Assembly (NCBI GenBank): GCA_017398105.1
Contig: JAFQHF010000059.1
Location: 1 to 6,030 of the forward strand
Source: Oscillospiraceae bacterium
GTDB lineage: Bacteria > Bacillota_A > Clostridia > Oscillospirales > Oscillospiraceae
Reading direction: 5' to 3'
Length of the DNA: 6,030 nucleotides
Part shown: in pieces, positions 5,582 to 6,030 of the stretch
How the letters are laid out: the number at the start of each line of letters is the position of its first letter
Position numbering within the stretch: the first letter of the stretch is position 1
The notes under the pieces: generated by a model
Databases searched by the model: none
Seen by the model: the letters and a program-made list of their open reading frames with translations, nothing else
Told to the model about the DNA's origin: nothing
Program-made: the position numbers and the translations under genes

Positions 5582-6030
5582 ATGATTATTATCGGCGAAA
5601 AGATCAACGGCTCCATTCCTGCCGTTGCCAAGGCCATTGCCGAGCGGGACGCTGCCTTTATCAAGGCCCGTGCCATCGCCCAGGAAGAGGCCGGTGCCAC
5701 CTTCATCGACTGCTGCGCTTCCGTTCCTGAAGAGGTGGAAGTGGAGACCCTGAAGTGGATGATCGACTGCATCCAGGAGGTTTCTGATCTGCCCATCGCT
5801 GTGGACAGCCCCTCCGCTGACGTTCTTGCAGAAGCCTACAAGTTCTGCAAGCACCCCGGCCTGATCAACTCCGTCTCTGGCGAGGGTGACAAGATCGACA
5901 AGATCTTCCCCATCCTGGCAGAAAACAAGGGCTGGCAGGTCATCGCCCTGCTGTCTGACGACACCGGCATTCCCAAGAATGCTGCCGACCGGCTGAAGGT
6001 CTTCGACAAGATCATGGCCAAGGCCAAGGA
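5582..6030 (+). CDS. Methyltetrahydrofolate:corrinoid-protein methyltransferase (MT II / AcsE-like), 3' end outside window
   Basis: The first 149 codons of a pterin-binding TIM-barrel methyltransferase, open to the window edge. Family members have about 260-270 residues, so roughly 110-120 are missing. Such enzymes move a methyl group between a corrinoid protein and tetrahydrofolate in the cytosol. Visible signatures are GEKINGS (5-11), FIDCCAS (41-47), AVDSP (73-77), LINSVSGE (94-101) and LLSDDTGIP (123-131). Asp75 and Asn96 fall at the same numbers as pterin-site residues of Moorella AcsE as I remember them. The DDxGIP loop is also typical of AcsE and the MetH pterin domain. The start ATG follows AAAGGA (5569-5574) with 7-base spacing, 38 bases after the preceding stop and with no terminator between, so the two genes are co-transcribed. 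As partner of the URO-D-fold protein it would pass the methyl group on to tetrahydrofolate. Lysine is almost always AAG, suggesting good expression. A dihydropteroate synthase is unlikely, given the sequence and the neighbour. Confidence 0.88.
   Translation, partial: MIIIGEKINGSIPAVAKAIAERDAAFIKARAIAQEEAGATFIDCCASVPEEVEVETLKWMIDCIQEVSDLPIAVDSPSADVLAEAYKFCKHPGLINSVSGEGDKIDKIFPILAENKGWQVIALLSDDTGIPKNAADRLKVFDKIMAKAK

Overview
The window looks like a chromosomal segment from a gut-type Clostridia, most likely of the Oscillospiraceae/Ruminococcaceae kind. This is inferred from GC-rich coding sequence with strong C/G third positions, AT-rich intergenic DNA, strong AGGAGG-type ribosome binding sites, and a short GGGCGGAT/ATCCGCCC hairpin repeat of a sort I associate with these genomes. 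No rRNA, tRNA, CRISPR array, transposase or phage gene is visible.

Layout. Positions 1-130 hold a repeat-like non-coding stretch with a perfect 9-bp hairpin. Positions 187-639 (+) encode a free methionine-(R)-sulfoxide reductase of the GAF type, with all three redox cysteines. An intergenic region with a good sigma-A promoter and a structured leader precedes 930-2999 (+), a 689-residue EF-G paralogue of the 'EF-G-like/EF-G2' class with altered G-domain motifs. A strong intrinsic terminator (3014-3050) ends it. Convergent to it, on the minus strand, are an unrecognised ORF with an uncertain start (3116-3547) and a LysR-family regulator (3496-4389).

The right-hand third is a divergent regulator/operon unit. 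The LysR gene faces away from 4524-5543 (+), a uroporphyrinogen-decarboxylase-fold methyltransferase. This is followed 38 bp later by 5582-6030+ (+), the first half of a pterin-binding methyltetrahydrofolate:corrinoid-protein methyltransferase (AcsE/MT II type). Together they look like the methyltransferase I and II parts of a corrinoid-dependent demethylation pathway. In such a pathway MT I moves a methyl group from a substrate to a corrinoid protein, and MT II passes it on to tetrahydrofolate. The corrinoid protein and its reductive activator are not in the window and would be expected beyond 6030. The substrate cannot be told from the sequence.

The most informative structure is in the 134-bp divergent spacer. 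A perfect 10-3-10 palindrome (4413-4435) lies exactly on the -10 and spacer of the inferred lysR promoter. A second dyad with almost the same core (4440-4450) lies 21 bp further on, just upstream of the inferred -35 of the methyltransferase operon. The spacing matches the two-site (RBS/ABS) arrangement of LysR-type activation with autorepression.
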